Below are positions 13,719 to 25,300 of a stretch of 64,000 nucleotides of DNA, piece after piece. The stretch covers positions 34,085,076 through 34,149,075 of the forward strand of contig CM018037.1 of NCBI GenBank assembly GCA_008638375.1. The letters are read 5' to 3'. The DNA comes from Nyssa sinensis. Its lineage: Eukaryota > Streptophyta > Magnoliopsida > Cornales > Nyssaceae. The position numbers and the translations under genes are program-made. The notes beneath the pieces were generated by a model, which worked only from the letters and a program-made list of their open reading frames with translations, was not told the origin of the DNA and made no database searches. Position 1 is the first letter of the stretch, and each line of letters begins with the position of its first letter.

Positions 13719-14084
13719 ACATACACATAATACGCACACACACACACACATATATATATTATGTATGTGTATATACATTTAACACATACTTAAAACCTTC
13801 GTATAGTGCCGAATTGAACTATTATAGAAGCCTATGTTCGCCAATGCATGAGATCTCCACAATATGAACTATTAAATCAGCGAATGAGGAAGAAACACCA
13901 ATCTAGAGTAACAGAAGATTCAAATCTTAAAAAAAAATCATAAAAATTCTTAGAGACAGAGATTGTGATAGAAGAAGACACTCACCGCATCGTGATATCT
14001 ACACGAACCTTCAGGGTTGTCGTCCTCCGTGAACATGGCGTCGCATCCGATTCTCTGGCACCGAAGCTTCGCAACGTTCGCCAT
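4605..14084 (-). CDS. RAR1: RAR1, CHORD-domain co-chaperone for plant NLR immune receptors
   Basis: Five exons on the minus strand: 14084-13986, 10666-10584, 5830-5679, 5027-4789 and 4700-4605, total 669 nt, 222 aa. All introns are GT-AG and all phases match. Residues 9-67 form CHORD1 (Cys9, Cys14, Cys28, His31, then [11 protein letters not shown]). Residues 99-111 are the plant RAR1 CCCH motif ([13 protein letters not shown]). Residues 157-216 form CHORD2 ([10 protein letters not shown], then [17 protein letters not shown], ending CTKGWH). Known family members are about 220-230 aa; they bind SGT1 and HSP90 in cytosol and nucleus and stabilise NLR resistance proteins. The start is the ATG opening MANVAKLRC. 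Introns 1 and 2 are about 3.3 and 4.8 kb; intron 2 contains a LINE, a tandem duplication and a MITE. The CHORD1 spacing at the exon 1/2 junction is one residue shorter than in CHORD2. A pseudogene is unlikely, since the frame is open and all zinc ligands are present. Confidence 0.95.
6238..8457 (+). mobile_element. 5'-truncated L1-type LINE relic in RAR1 intron 2
   Basis: The segment encodes broken pieces of a plant LINE ORF2. A reverse-transcriptase start resembles RPISLVGSxYKxLAKVL and continues through [14 protein letters not shown] and [22 protein letters not shown] block follows (about 6620-6665), then a zinc-binding C-terminal domain ([18 protein letters not shown], about 7965-8025). 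Frameshifts and stops break it into several frames. Homology begins exactly after TTGTGGAG (6230-6237). The same octamer follows an A-rich tail at 8458-8465, so this is a probable target-site duplication. It lies antisense to RAR1 and is spliced out with intron 2. A poly-G run sits near its 3' end. Confidence 0.8.
8382..8398 (+). repeat. G17 homopolymer with preceding G-runs
   Basis: Seventeen consecutive G follow GGGGG-A-GGG-A, close to the 3' end of the LINE in RAR1 intron 2. The RAR1 transcript would read this as C-rich; the plus strand could form a G-quadruplex. Confidence 0.85.
8800..10225 (+). repeat. diverged tandem duplication, two ~0.5-kb units
   Basis: A unit starting GGGGGAAATCA at 8800 recurs at 9755. 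The two copies share long stretches, including cataagatgtaggga, ctaaccccactcttcc, cttgaattattgt, cccatggaaaatgaa and aaatatcaacaaaagaag. The offset is 955 bp, but about 455 bp of this is a MITE inserted in the left copy, so the original unit was near 500 bp. The right copy carries its own insertion of about 50 bp before aaatatcaac. It lies in RAR1 intron 2. Confidence 0.8.
9156..9607. mobile_element. MITE with CACT(A)TGCTTG-type ends, TWA target site
   Basis: A 452-bp purine-rich insertion (repeats of GGAGAGG type, then the complementary pyrimidine-rich half) interrupts the left unit of the tandem duplication. Its ends are imperfect inverted repeats: CACTATGCTTGTTT and, reversed, CACTCCGCTTGGAT. 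It is flanked by TAA (9153-9155) and TTA (9608-9610). The paralogous right unit reads GAC-TAT-ATCAAAATG at 10151-10165, an uninterrupted version of the site. No transposase is encoded, so it is non-autonomous; a PIF/Harbinger-type origin is likely. A related copy lies at 48.2 kb. Confidence 0.75.
10305..10480. repeat. GC-rich unclassified insertion in RAR1 intron 2
   Basis: A segment of clearly higher GC than its surroundings begins at a T-rich boundary (tttttgataagcatggg). It contains gtggccccaagggaag, which resembles part of the SINE at 20.4 kb (gtagccccaagggag). It may be a degraded SINE. No reading frame is seen. Confidence 0.35.
12528..12785 (+). repeat. degenerate ~100-bp repeat, about 2.5 copies
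   Basis: The phrases aaagaggtcctttcttcaac, aaaggtcatttctttgac and aaaggtccttccttcaac recur at spacings of about 100 bp, as do gacatttctaa and gtcatcagc. It lies in RAR1 intron 1. Confidence 0.6.
13682..13785. repeat. compound CA/TA microsatellite in RAR1 intron 1
   Basis: (CA)n(TA)n is followed by a second (CA)n(TA)n block and then TG-rich sequence. It begins about 200 bp from the RAR1 exon 1 donor and is probably length-polymorphic. Confidence 0.85.
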
Positions 14085-14327
14085 TCTCTCTCACTCTCAC
14101 TCTCGCTACCTTCTCTCTCTACAACTAAGTAGTCGACGGCTCGATCGAATACTTCAAAACACGAACGGCAACCCTCAGGCCAGTTGCATATATTGGTCTG
14201 GACTTCGTATCAGCGTTTGATTCCTTCCGGGAAGGTCCACGATAATTTTGCACTGGTCTTTTCTAGAAGTACGCGTGGCTAAATCTTAACGGACCATCTA
14301 GATCACACCGTCCATCAGATCAACAAG

Positions 14328-14358
<31 letters not shown>

Positions 14359-14361
14359 AAA
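14328..14361. repeat. C21-A13 homopolymer tract upstream of RAR1
   Basis: Twenty-one C followed by thirteen A lie about 245 bp upstream of the RAR1 start codon, in the probable promoter region. Read in the RAR1 direction it is poly-T then poly-G. Confidence 0.85.
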
Positions 14362-16340
14362 AGGAAAAGAAAAAAGAAATCACCAAAGAAAAGAGAGGAT
14401 AAAAAGAGAAAAGGAAAGGAGGGATTTTTGGTGGGTCTCTACTTGTACGTCCTTAAGGAGTAAAAGAATATATTACAATTTGTTGACTCTGTGTTGCGGG
14501 TTGTAATCGAGTAGTTATTTAAAGTCGCTTCATAAAAATTAATAAATTTTAAAATATAATTATAATTAGTTTATTTATATTTTGAGTTGGTTAAATTTTT
14601 AATCGAGTTGATATCAAGTTGAATTCAAATAATTAAGTTTTTTTTTTTTTTTTATCTAAACTATTAAATTATTTATTAATTTATTAAGTCAAGCATAAAT
14701 GTTGAAATATAACAAGCGGCTTACTACTCTAAGTTCAGGTTCAATTTTTACGACCAACAATTCAGCAAAAATTGGTAAGAGTGATAGAGATTAGTCTCAA
14801 AATATGTACAAAGAGATTGGGGGACACTTCTTTAAAAAAAAAATCAGTATACCTTATTTAAAGTACGAGTCTATTTTAAATAAATCTCTAATCAAGTTGT
14901 TTATTGTCAAAGTTTGGTGATTTGTTTAAAAAGTCTGTATTTGTGCTAAAAAATTGTGCCAAGAAAAAAAATTTGAAGATTTAAAAAAAAGAGTTCCTTG
15001 TTATTTTTTATGTGAAATATTTAGGAATTAAAAAAAAAAAGATTCTTTTTTTTTTTTCATTTAGAACGTACGAAATAATATAAAATTTACTAAAAAATAT
15101 ATTGGATATCTTCAAAATTCATTGTGTTTTTATATCATGATGAATTTGAGAAAGTAAAAAAAAAGAAGAAATTATCCGAGTGGTTTGCATTAACAGATTT
15201 GGGCAAGAAGCATGCAACTGTACACTTGCAAGCTTTAAAAATACTATTTAATTTACTTGATAAAGTTTTTTCATAGATTTTTTTTATTTTTTTTTTTTTA
15301 GGAAAGAATTTCTAAGTGTGTGTACATGGACTTTGACTTGCTGTATGAAGAGAGAAACTATTGAGCAGGTCATGAACATATATTGCAAAGATAGAGATAA
15401 ATTATTAAGAGGTTCAGGAACATATATTTCAAAGATGAAGATGTACAATCTGCAATGGAAGAAGTTCCAGCCACACAGTATGTATGATGACCCTCAAGTC
15501 AAATAATTAAAACCCAGTAAGTATTTTTAGAAATAATTAGTAGGACTCCAAAGCAAGAGTCATCAGATGGTATTCCTGTAAAACCCTCAAATCTTTTAAG
15601 AAGTTCCAACCACACAGCATGACCCTTTTACTAAAGCAAGGCTACTTCTATTGCCCCTAAATAGTTTCTAGCTTGTTTGATACTACATTCATGTTGTACC
15701 ATGAAATGATTAATAACTAGGATCAGTCAATCAGATGCTTCAATCCGAGCGGTGGATCTTGCAAAAAGCTTGTTAGGTTCAAGTCTCCATTCCTCGCTTT
15801 GACCTCTGCCGTACCGAGGGATAGTAGTAGCCTAAAGAGTTGGATACCCCCACGACGGAAAATAAAAATAACAATAAAAAATCAGATGCTTCAGTAAAGG
15901 ACTGCATGGTACAAATATTATGCGTGATTGAAAATTTCAAACAATTTAAAATTTGTTAGGAGAAATTAATATCAATACAGACTGGGTTTAAAAGTTCAAA
16001 TAAAATTGGTCAGTGATGCTGTTATATCCATTTTCTGATCCTCAAAACTAATTAAAGTCAATACAAGAAATACTTTTGTGGCACTGTTATTCAAGTTTCA
16101 ATATATCAAATGGATAAGCATTTGACATTTAAGATGAGGAGGAAAATCATATATACAACTTTCAAAGAAAGGGAAAAATAGACTATATATATATATATAT
16201 GTACACAAGCACCCTCCAAGCTGAGTTTTGTGGAACTGTATATAACCTGATCCGTAATCTGATCTTTGTGATGAATAATTCATAATTCTTTGCTATCTAA
16301 TTCGAGCCTTTGGTGTAATCAGACAGAATCACACCAGAGG
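14362..16340. other. intergenic DNA between KEA stop and RAR1 start
   Basis: The two minus-strand genes are head-to-tail, and this stretch must hold the KEA 3' end and the RAR1 promoter. Apart from a SINE at 15.74 kb and an AT-rich dispersed-repeat copy at about 14490-14720, nothing is recognised. Small open frames here have no familiar domain. Confidence 0.6.
15743..15879 (+). mobile_element. tRNA-derived SINE with 14-bp target duplication
   Basis: A 137-bp insertion has a B-box-like AGGTTCAAGTCTCC and an A-rich tail (aataaaaataacaataaaaa). It is flanked by perfect copies of AATCAGATGCTTCA at 15729-15742 and 15880-15893. The internal Pol III B box, A-rich 3' end and target duplication together define a SINE. 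Confidence 0.85.
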
Positions 16341-16993
16341 TCACAACAATCTGTTACGTGCTTCAATCATTGAGGCTTTCTCCTGGAAAAGAAACAAAGG
16401 GGTCAAAATCAGACAAAGAAGATAAAGGATACAATTCTTATATTTATCATGACTTTTAATAATAATAATAATAATGAATTGAGCAAAACAATTTAGCTTC
16501 CAGTGCATAAGCATCCAGGAGGGAAGGAAAGCTGAGAAGTGAAAGAGGGTCATCACCATAAAACCAAAAATGATGTGCTGCTTCTGAATTTCTGCAATCC
16601 CTTGGCTTTCTTTATCATTTTCAATGGTAATTTGGCAATGCTCCTGTGTCTTTTAAAATAAAATAAAATAAAATAATTAGAGCCTAAAGAATTCCCCAAG
16701 GTTTAAACTAGGAATTTTTTTTTTCAGCATTTGAAAAATCTTAAAAGCCAACCCCAGATAGTTGAGATAAAAACTTAGTTGAGTATTTGAAAAATCTTAA
16801 AAGTATAACCATAATTCAAATTATAAGTATATGAATGTGAATTGGACAATGTTTTCATAATCTAAAGTATGCACTCTGATGGCAGTAGCACAAAAATTAT
16901 AAGAGAGTTGATTTAAGATGTGATGATTTTTCCTCTTGCAGGTTGATTTTGAATCTGAGGCAGCCCATCTTGCACAAAGAGAAACATGCAGGG

Positions 16994-17050
<57 letters not shown>

Positions 17051-19333
17051 CATTCTGTGTGCTGGTCTCTGGAGGAAACCAGTGCATGAGAGCTCCCAAG
17101 TGCATCATGGCGGGCATCAATTTGAACAAGAGAGGAGTTGTTACCTATAGCATTATGTACCAAGGTGAGCCTTGCATGATAATAATAATAATGATGATGA
17201 TGATGATGATGACGATGATAATAATAAAGGCTCTAGATCCCAGCTCCAACATTCAAGAAAATTACCAGACTGAGAGCTGTTGTTCCAAGAAGAAGAAGGT
17301 ACATCTTCCCCTAAATAATCACCCAACCAAATCTTAGTTAGAAAACAACAGTATAACAATTATCATGGTGATCTAGAAGAAAGCTTAAGAAGACAATCAT
17401 CACCCAGTAGTGGTCCCACTTATGCAGGGTGATGAGAGGGGTAGGCTTAAGAAGTTATCAAATAGAACAAATTTCACAAGTAAAAAAGCAGTCTCACAAA
17501 AAAAAAAATTCATAAAAAATGAAACAAAAGATAACTAAAAAAATCTATTGACATTCATAAAATCCAGATAAATATGAAGCTCAATGTCCCTCACAGCTTA
17601 AGGCCTTTGTATGGCTTGCAGCTTGTATAGACTCCATACCAACAGCCTAAGGTGTAGTTGTAAAATATGTGATGATGCAAAATGTCAATGCAGTGGAAAG
17701 GAGACAAAATATACAATTCATGCTATGAGAGAGATCCCATACTGTGAGATACGATTTTTAATGGCTCAAATATAATCTTCGGTCCAACAATTGTGGGCAG
17801 AAAGCTTTATATTTCTCGCTAGCATGTGGCTTATCAATGAGTTTCTCCATGCAATCTGAAAACTTGCCCAGGAATTTGAGGAAGTGTTCGGAGGGAAAGG
17901 GAGGCTTAAAGCTGGTAGCACTTGCCCCCTGGAAGATGGTATAAATTCAACAGTGATGCCAGCTCAATGTTTGAACAGAAGAAGGCTAGTGTGGGGGTTT
18001 GATCAGAGGGGATAATGAAAAATGGATTGTGGCATATTTTAATAATCTGGGGTTTTATTCGAACATTGCAGCAGAGCTTTGTGGTCTTTGTCAAGGGCTC
18101 AGGATGGCATGGAACAAGGTGCTGAGAAGAGTTTTGGGGAGCCTGATGCAGAGGTTGTCATATTTTCGGATTTGTATGGCATATTAGCAACAATCCACTT
18201 GGGGGAACTTCCTTGGTAGGACTGGCAGTGTGTTATCAGGCACACTCATAGTTACCAGAAAATGCTAGTCCGTAGGGATTCCCATTTTGGTACGCACGTT
18301 CTAGAACAGGGAACAATTTGTTCTAGAATACTAAATTAAAGATCTGAGAAATTTCTTTTAGTTCTTCCTTTCATTTTCCTTTTAAGACAAAAATAATAGG
18401 AAATGACCAACGCAAGAGATCATCATAAATAGGTATGCTTAGTTTAATGCTTTTACATGTTTTATTCCAAGATTTTTAATCCAATAAGATAATTTCCACA
18501 ACTATATAGACAACTTACACACTTCAATGATATTAGTTCTCAATACTCAACTTTGGATGAAAACAAGTAAATATTCTTACAATGAGACTTATTGTGTCTA
18601 TATAACCCTATCCTGTATTGTATCACAATTAGAGTATGTACCATATTCCCATTCGCATATTCCCATTCTGTGTACTGTAATGATATAAATGTGTTCCAGG
18701 TAATATGGGGCACAATTATAGGGAGGGGAATTGTAGTGCGTGAATCATAATAATAAGAACGATCAGTTTAAGTTTCTAACTGCATATTTTGTTTTGTCGA
18801 ACCTCCATTTAAGTTATTCTCTAAAATTAGTTTGAACCAGTTGGTTAAACCATAAGAATAGTCAACAAGTCAATTTGGAGGTGTTGCACCACTCTAGGAC
18901 CAACTCAAGTTGCATATCGGGTATCAATAAATAAGCAGACGAAAATAGATAGATCAAGTATCAAAGCTAACTGTCGCACTACTAATATACAAATGCTAAT
19001 CATGCTGTTCATTTCATTTTACTGAAGCAATATGAATCATAAACATGAGATTAGTGCATCATCATTAAAGAATAATTTTGGGCAAGAAGTCCAACTTTTT
19101 AACTAAATTATAAGTACATCAAACACATTGCCAATAAAAACATAAAATATAACAAGGTAGGGATTAAGAATCTCCAAAGTAGTCAAGGCTGCAAGAAAAG
19201 ACAAATTGTCATGATATGGCTCTACAAAGAACCAGCTGGAGAAGACAAATGTCTTAATCACTTGTTGGGTTAAATTAAGTCAAGGGATCATACATTACCA
19301 TAATCAACACTTGTCGTGTATGTGTGTGTTTGA

Positions 19334-19371
<38 letters not shown>

Positions 19372-22300
19372 TCACCTCAACAAGATGAAGATTTGAGGCA
19401 CGACTTAAAAGAACGAAAGCGAATTCTCCAATTTGAGCAAGCAATATTCCAACCTGTGAAATAGATTGAAAATTATAAATCAATGATAATTATAAATCTT
19501 CGTTTTCGTAAAAAATTATAAATCAATGAGTTGCATGTTTAACTTGTCCACATTAATCAAATTTAGCAAGTTGCCAGCAGCTGTTAGCTCAAGTGTATCT
19601 CCTGTCAACCCGTAAGGGAAGAGGTGCAGGGTCAAAGACTTGGTTGGGACATGTATCTGTGCAACTCAACTCAACTCAACTAAGCCTTTGTCCCACCTAT
19701 TTGGGACATGTTTGTGTGCCTTATTATTATCTGAAAGAGAAATTCAAATTTAGCAAGCCAACTTACAGCAATTGATGTCCTAATGCTATACCCGAAGACC
19801 TTCGTAACAATAGCAGCAACAGTAGTCTTAACAACTACAACTAAAATAACTGATGCTAGCAATATATCCACATGGGTCCACAGGAGGTGTACATGTATGA
19901 GCATTCCAATACTCGAAAGGAAGAGAGCAGCAAATAGGTTGCGGATTGGTTCCACCTACAACATGAAAGCAGCATATTTAAAACTTATATCTAATTAAAG
20001 ATCCACATACAGCATATGATTTTTTATATGTACCAGTGAGTCAAAAGATTTAAAACTCAAGATTATGAAAGATGGAGGTACCAAAAAGGTATTAATTAGA
20101 AGAGATTTTCTAATCCCAATTCCTTTCAATGTTGTATGTAAATAACATGATTATTTTCTTTCTTTCTTTTTTCTGACAAGTAACACAAATTGCCCAATCC
20201 GAAGGTTTAATGACAACAAAATAAATTGATGTTTGAAAAGTGCCACATAGATATAATTTATTGGACATCTACTCCTACTAGGACTGACTCCAAAACTTCA
20301 AAAGATAAACAATCTAAACCAACTAAAGACCATATATGAAGACCTGATAAAAAAAAGTTGACCAAAATAAGAATCATAGACCACCACGGCTCATGTCAGA
20401 CAAAATAATATTTTTTTTTTATAATAGGGTGTCCGGGCCAGCTTGCGTGCACCTCGACTAATCCTAGGGCCCTGAAGTTAATGACCGGACAAACCTCCAG
20501 TAGCCCCAAGGGAGACTCGAACTCAAGACCTTGGTTTTAATCCCCAAGTTTTTACCACTCAGCCAACCCCTTGGGGTTAATCAGACTAATAATATTGAAC
20601 TAACACCTTATTAATTAGAAAAAAATTACAAAATAAGATTCAATGTTCCTCAAATGTGAGATCACAAGTGGGCCTTGCCTCAGAATTGAACCAACTTTTT
20701 ATAATAGTTCTCTCCTTTCTTCTAAAGTTTCTTATAAATTTCATCCCAAAATCCTCTTTATTAGGTCAGAATTTATATATGTACAATCCCTTGAAAATCA
20801 TTTAGTTTTAATCCATATTTCTTCCTTCCCATTGTTCCAGGCTTTTGACCCATTGAACAAAAGGGCATTACACAACTGTAGTCTCATAAATAAAGGGCAT
20901 TGGGAGGGAGGGTCCAGAAAAGAATGATATTGTCAATCTCAAAAATATGATTTTCAATATCAAAATACATGGAATAATTGTCCCCATTATTATCCCTAAC
21001 TAAAAAAGTGTCATCAAAAATGAAATTCCGAATGTCCTTGACACCAAATACCGAAACCCCAACTTTATTCGCTGAGAGTAATTTCCCTCATAATCAATCG
21101 TACATTCTCACAGTTGACAGTCTGATCTCTACAATTACACCAAGCAATGGTGAAGGTACAAGAAAGACGAGAATAATTGAAAATGGGAGTTTTTTCTTCC
21201 TAGCAAAAAGTTCTGGAAGCTAAACACATCACTGCAGGGAACTGACTCTGCAACACACAAAGCTACTAAAAAGTATCATGTTCATTGTAAATCAAAGGAT
21301 GAATTAATAAAGTAAACTTTTGAAATGCCAAAAATAGCATAAAAACATTATTTGGGGTATTGTGCTAAACATATCAACATCAATGACATAACTATGGCAC
21401 AAGAAGTTGCCAAGAAGAATACCTGATCCAAAGTATGTTTTCCAAAGTCAGTGGTAGAAATCATAACTCCAGCCACAAATGAACCCAACTCAAGGCTTAG
21501 GCCCAGCTTGTCACTGCACTGATAAGTTCAAAGGGCATACCAGATTATTAAAATGGTGATGAGAGAAACTTTCAAAAGTCATCTAGCTAATTCCTTTGTA
21601 AGAATCTTAAAAGCTATATTTACTTAACGAAAAAGAAGGAATAATCTTCAAAGCTATAGCTCAGAAAAAATCTTTATGCACCAAATGCTTTACATGCTTG
21701 GATCTTTAATATATTTGGCAAGGACACAACAATCAACAACCTATCACATTCAAAAGACTTAGTTTATGTATAAAAAAAAACTGTCTATAAGACCATGGGT
21801 GTAAATTATGCACACAATCTTTTAGATGTTGCTTCCCATCGCTTTCAGTTCAAGTAGATTAACAGAAACATGCTTACCATCAAGCGTTAGCTTGAAATGT
21901 ATTACCTCTGCCTCCCAAATGGGAAGTTAAGGGTTCAACTCCCAATAGGGACATTGTGGGTGTGTCTTACCTATTAAAGAAAAAAAAAAAGATTGACAGA
22001 AACATGTTTGTGATTCATAATTCATTGAAACAAGTAGGTCCTCAACATCTTTCACCCAAAAAATGTAAAAAATTTCATGTAAAAGATGTAGTAGTCATGG
22101 AGGCATCCCATTCAGTGCCTCATACTGATGTCATCATGTACATTTTCAGTGCTCTGATCACCAAGAAAGAAAAGAAAAATCATATTCTGTTAAAGCAAAT
22201 ACAGTGCTGCAGTGCATAATTGCCTTGAGAAAAATATTTCTGTTTGAGTGGAGAATCTTTTTTTTTTTTTGAGTGCAGCATGAAATGTAAATGCCAGTGA

Positions 22301-25300
22301 AAGTGTGTGTTTTGGGAGGTCATATGGGTAATTTACCAAAAGGAAAGCCAGAGATTTGTTCGGAGCTTTGAATCCTCTAATAATATAAGGGGCGGAAAAA
22401 TATTGCCGTCTTTCTTACAAGCATCAGCGAGTAATCTTTTATATAGTATTCCCTTGATGCTTCTTTTCAGAAACCATGATAGAAATGCGGTTTTTTTCCT
22501 CGCTTGAGTCTAGCAGGTCATGGAGATGCTGTCAAACTGAAGTCTAAGTTTGTTAGAAGGCCTCATAGGAGTGGATCTCACTTGTTTGAGGCATCTGATT
22601 GTAGATGAAGACTTAGTCATCATCGGTTGAGCTTGAAAGGAAATGACAAGTAGAAATAGTTGCACTCCAGATAGATTGCCTCCTTGCTTTCTTCATGTTA
22701 CCTTTTTTAGGGTCCAAAAATCTGCTAATGTAGAGGGCGATATTGGAGCCAAAGGAGGGGCATCTACCTTGGATTACTTTTTTACAGGACATCCCCCCCC
22801 CCCCAACCAACCAACTCACGGCGGACTGGGGTGGGTTGGCGTTCTGTATGAAATTTGCTTTTGATTGCCATCCTTACGTAACTGGAAGTATGAAGTTTCA
22901 TTGATTTTTGTGCTCAGTTTTGCATTTTCTTCCCTTACCAATACAAGGGGAAAAAAAAAAACATAGAAAGAAGAAAAATACGTAAAATAGCACATTTGTC
23001 ATTTTATCATCATATCCTAATTTTTATCATTAGTTGGACATAACACTTGTAAAATCTTCCCCCCCCCCCCCCCCCGGCACACACACACAAAGAGAGGGGG
23101 GGGGGGGTTCTATCAGAATATGGCTGCTTCCAACAAAAATCCATCAGTGTTTCTTCCTGCTTAAGAACTTTTTACTGTTAACAACTTTCCTTCTCCTTGA
23201 CTATGAATATATTAAACAAAGTAAGTTGCCCTCACATGTGATTTTCAATATTTCTTGTGACCTGAAATGTGCTTTTAGTAATTAATGAAAATTTTAATAG
23301 TAAAAATAAAATAAATATTTATATATTAAACAATGAACTTCACTTGACCAAATCGCTGAGAACCCATAAATGTTAACTGAAGATATTATGCAAATTAAAT
23401 TGAAATAATCACCACTTCAAAAGTAAACAAATGATGCAGGACAAATGAGTCACACATTAAGCAAAACACAATAATGGTTGCAGCAAGATACAAATTTTAA
23501 TACATCATAAACTGAACATTCAAAAGACGGAGTGGGGGGGATATATTGAACTTACCCAAGCAGATAACAAGCAGAAAGCAACTGAAGCCAGCTGGTAAAG
23601 TTCATTTGTCTGAAGATCACAAATGAATACAAATTTAGGAATGAAACATCTGTCAAACTGAAAATAAGCTAAAGAAAGCTGCATAAAGCAAAACCGCCAG
23701 TGTAATAAAGAATGAACAAATATGTACTTGATTCATTATTTATATACCATATCCAGGCACCAAACAAGTGAGCAGGCAAGTCAGCCCAATCCAGATTAAT
23801 CAGTAGTCCAGTTTAACACAATGGCACCACTTAGGGTTAGGGGCATAAATATATACTCCTTGAGGACCTTGACTGAAGCTGACAGTAAACCCCCATATAA
23901 CAACTTCTCTCCTGGGCACGATCAGATCCGACTTAGAGGCAACGGCTGTGGGTTGAATCAGCCTGTGTATGAGTTTAATCCCACAAGGAATGTATTGCAC
24001 CAAAATCTCATTCTGATACTAAACAACTGCTATATTTAAATAGATCCTTGTCAAATATTATATGTAGAAAATGTTATAGTTACCAATCCCTCATAATTAG
24101 ATTTGGAGTTGGATATTGGATAACTTTTACATTTACATAAATAATTACAATGTTAGAATAATTAGTAATATTAATAATGGGGTAGTTTAGTCATTTTCTC
24201 TTAATAAGGGTTATTATACTATCCCATATATTTGTATCCTAAAGCTAATGCTGATTGCAGCAATAATAAGAATATTTTTTTCTCCTTCTTTTCTTCTTTT
24301 TTTTTTTTATTTGTCACTGTTCCTAGTCATTTTTTGGTGAGACAATTCTTACCGCAGTTTATTTGATTAATCGTATCCCCTCTATTGTTACTTTTGGAGT
24401 CTCTCCACTTGAGCGACTGTATGATAAGCCTCTTAATTACTTATCTTTGCGTGTGTTTGGTTGTACATGCTTTCTTTTACTTCCTCATGTTGATCATACA
24501 GAACATTTGTTCCATGATGTGTCTTTCTTGGTAATAGTGAGGGGCAAAAGGAATCTCGTTGTTTTGATATATCTTGGTTATGGTGAGGGGGTAAAAGGGA
24601 TATCACTGTTATAATCCTGTTGCTAACAAATTATATGTTTCTCTCCATGTGTTTTTCTAGAACATATTCCATTCTTTTCTATTCCCTCTACTTCTAGCAC
24701 TTCGCATAAATTTGACCTCTTTTATCTTAAACATTTTCTTGATGCACTTCCTCCATAATCATCTGTTAGTGACATAACTATTTATGACGTTCCTATCTCT
24801 TCTAATTCCTTTGTTGTTCATCCTCCTATCATTCATACTTACACTCGCATGGATACAACTATTCCTTCTACACGTACATATACTTTGCTTCTCTCCCATG
24901 CCTCTCAGTCAAATTTTCAAGACGTTGTTCCCACTCCTTCTCAGTATCCTAAACACGTTCACAAGTGTCCTAATCGGTTGGGTTTTTCTAATTCTTGTTA
25001 TTACACTGCCTTTTTCTTAGCTTTTGTCCCTGCTTTGTCTGAACCCACCTCCTATGGATGAAGAGTTCTATGCATTGAATAAAACGGGCTCATAAGAGTT
25101 GGCGCCCTTACCCTCTAGAAGACATGCAATTGGTTGTAAGTGGGTGTACAAGATCAAAACCAAGTCTGATAGTTTAGTCGAAAGACACAAAGCTCAATTG
25201 GTGCCAAGAGATTCACTTGAGAGTCCGGCATACTACAATGAGACATTTGCTCATGTTTCCAAGATAACAATAGTTTGAACATTGATAGTTGTGGCAAGGG

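Noticed and set aside
13676..13867. Open frame rich in His-Thr and Ile-Tyr
   Set aside because: A translation of the CA/TA microsatellite in RAR1 intron 1.
16936..17337. 133-codon plus-strand frame with RERERE and MMMM runs
   Set aside because: It is created by the GA and GAT microsatellites and lies opposite KEA exons 18 and 19.
22300..22860. Moderate-GC stretch with short open frames in KEA intron 14
   Set aside because: No recognisable retroelement or host domain. Frames are short on both strands and contain a C12 run.
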